32,600 bases of DNA from Candidatus Saccharimonadota bacterium. Its GTDB lineage: Bacteria; Patescibacteriota; Saccharimonadia; Saccharimonadales; JAGPDM01. Both the position numbers and the translations under genes were made by a program. Below the pieces are notes generated by a model, which worked only from the letters and a program-made list of their open reading frames with translations, searched no databases and was not told the origin of the DNA. The DNA lies in NCBI GenBank assembly GCA_018057585.1, contig JAGPDM010000005.1, positions 1 through 32,600 on the forward strand, given 5' to 3'. How positions within the stretch are numbered: the first letter of the stretch is position 1; each line of letters starts with the position of its first letter. This document shows, piece after piece, positions 31,593 to 32,600 of the stretch.

Positions 31593-32600
31593 TACTTAAA
31601 CTGCTGATCACCGATCCGAACAGAGTCGTCTTGGGCTATCCCTTGTCGGCTCAATTCCTGTAAAATACCGATTTTACGCATAATATCTTTGATTCTAAGC
31701 TGTGAATAGTAATCGGAAAGATCAAGTCGTCTAGCAAAGTGTTCTATTCGCTTGCCGCTGACTTCGTAAATATCATTGATCTTTTCGACCCTCCAGGCTG
31801 ACTCCATCTGTTCTTCACTAAGCTCGAAGACTGGCAATGCATCCTCATCGGGCTGCTCTGCCTTAATACTAGTCTTGTGTTCTGTGATCTGTTTAATTAG
31901 CTCCCTGAGTACCTCTCTGACGCCTTTATGTGCTTGGGATGAAATGGTCATAACCTCAATTTTTGCAGCCTTAGCTAGCTTCTTGGAACGAGCTTTCTGG
32001 TCTTTCTCGTCGATTATGTCTGACTTGGTCGCTACCAGAACCTGTCGCTTGCCACTTAGGTCTATCTTGTAGTTTTTCAGCTCATTTTGGATGGTTTTGT
32101 AGTTATCTAAATAGTCATCATCTGTAATGTCTACAAGATGTAGTAGAACTGCCGTTCTCTCGACATGGCGAAGGAATTCATCTCCCAAACCTCTACCCTC
32201 GCTAGCCCCCTCGATTAATCCAGGAATATCAGCAATAACTAGTGACTCGCCGTCTATATCGGCAATTCCAAGGTTTGGGACAAGTGTCGTAAATGGATAG
32301 TCAGCAATCTTCGGCCTAGCGTTACTGACAACTGATAAAAAGGTACTTTTACCAGCATTAGGCATGCCCACTAGCCCAACATCGGCGATCAGCTTTAACT
32401 CTAGCTCTAATTCACGCTTCTCGCCAGGCTCGCCACGTTCTGAGACCTTCGGTGCTTGCCTTGTGCTACTTTTAAAGTGGGCGTTACCGTAGCCGCCCTG
32501 GCCGCCCTTGGCAATGATAAATTTATCACCGTAATTGACCAGATCGGCAATTACTTTGCCGTCTTCGTAAATAAGCGTGCCTTTTGGCAGGTAGATGGTC
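31589..32600 (-). CDS. obgE: ObgE/CgtA GTPase, N-terminus cut by window edge
   Basis: Obg is an essential ribosome-assembly and stress GTPase. The reading continues through the right edge, so the visible 336 residues lack the start. The end of the Obg glycine-rich fold is present: [34 protein letters not shown]. The G domain follows with G1 GMPNAGKST, switch [13 protein letters not shown]3 [16 protein letters not shown], and NKxD-like ATKSD. The C-terminal OCT domain has [16 protein letters not shown] and ends [13 protein letters not shown]. The stop overlaps the small basic gene on the other strand. Confidence 0.96.
   Translation of the reverse strand, partial: TIYLPKGTLIYEDGKVIADLVNYGDKFIIAKGGQGGYGNAHFKSSTRQAPKVSERGEPGEKRELELELKLIADVGLVGMPNAGKSTFLSVVSNARPKIADYPFTTLVPNLGIADIDGESLVIADIPGLIEGASEGRGLGDEFLRHVERTAVLLHLVDITDDDYLDNYKTIQNELKNYKIDLSGKRQVLVATKSDIIDEKDQKARSKKLAKAAKIEVMTISSQAHKGVREVLRELIKQITEHKTSIKAEQPDEDALPVFELSEEQMESAWRVEKINDIYEVSGKRIEHFARRLDLSDYYSQLRIKDIMRKIGILQELSRQGIAQDDSVRIGDQQFKY

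Overview
This 32.6 kb window is a compact bacterial chromosome segment of moderate to low GC. It has very short intergenic gaps, UGA used only as stop, and no tRNA, rRNA, CRISPR array, IS element or intact prophage that I can see. The gene set is mostly DNA repair, one-gene fragments of metabolism and many single-pass envelope proteins, with tiny spacers. That fits a streamlined Patescibacteria/CPR genome, most likely a Candidatus Saccharibacteria (TM7) relative. The assignment is inference from gene content and compaction; no rRNA is present to confirm it.

Layout, left to right. Positions 1-1000: a cut-off SPFH/band-7 protein and a membrane-anchored hypothetical. 1.1-4.3 kb: a DMT-family transporter converges on an operon of a four-TM holin-like protein, SecG and a membrane-anchored peptide-binding protein. 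4.4-7.7 kb: Xaa-Pro aminopeptidase, then a YqeG-like HAD phosphatase overlapping uvrC. 7.8-11.5 kb: a diacylglycerol-kinase-family protein, trhO, a Q/P-rich membrane protein and a VTT/DedA-like protein. 11.5-15.4 kb: uvrA, pheA and a small PGPGW-like membrane protein. 15.4-18.4 kb: an anchored esterase, rarA and a flavodoxin-fold oxidoreductase. 18.4-20.4 kb: a membrane-anchored metzincin (DUF3152) next to the only long non-coding gap, which holds a decayed restriction-modification gene. 20.4-24.3 kb: a Glu-rich protein, a PNPOx-like protein, a PH+SHOCT protein, pterin carbinolamine dehydratase, a 52-residue membrane miniprotein and an aspartate/aromatic aminotransferase. 24.3-29.3 kb: a DUF2207 protein, a DrrAB-like ABC exporter and exonuclease I (sbcB). 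29.4-32.6 kb: a PadR regulator with a PspC/DUF2807 envelope-stress protein, a 40-residue basic protein under a near-consensus promoter, and obgE running off the right edge.

The most striking signal is in gene starts. At about fifteen genes a good -10 hexamer (TATAAT, TATACT, TATAGT and similar) ends 6-8 nt (range 6-10) before the ATG, so transcription should begin at or within a few bases of the start codon (leaderless mRNA). Shine-Dalgarno motifs appear mainly at other genes, several of them downstream genes in operons. This geometry also corrects several start codons (yqeG-like, ABC ATPase, sbcB, DUF2207, metzincin and uvrA).

Other points of interest: a UvrC with no cysteine at all, hence without the [4Fe-4S] ligands of the family; a restriction gene fossil; an unusual peptidoglycan-binding-like plus metzincin surface protein; convergent gene pairs that share a CTAA/CTAG stop overlap; and two genes absent from a 60-codon cutoff (31470-31592 and 22959-23117).
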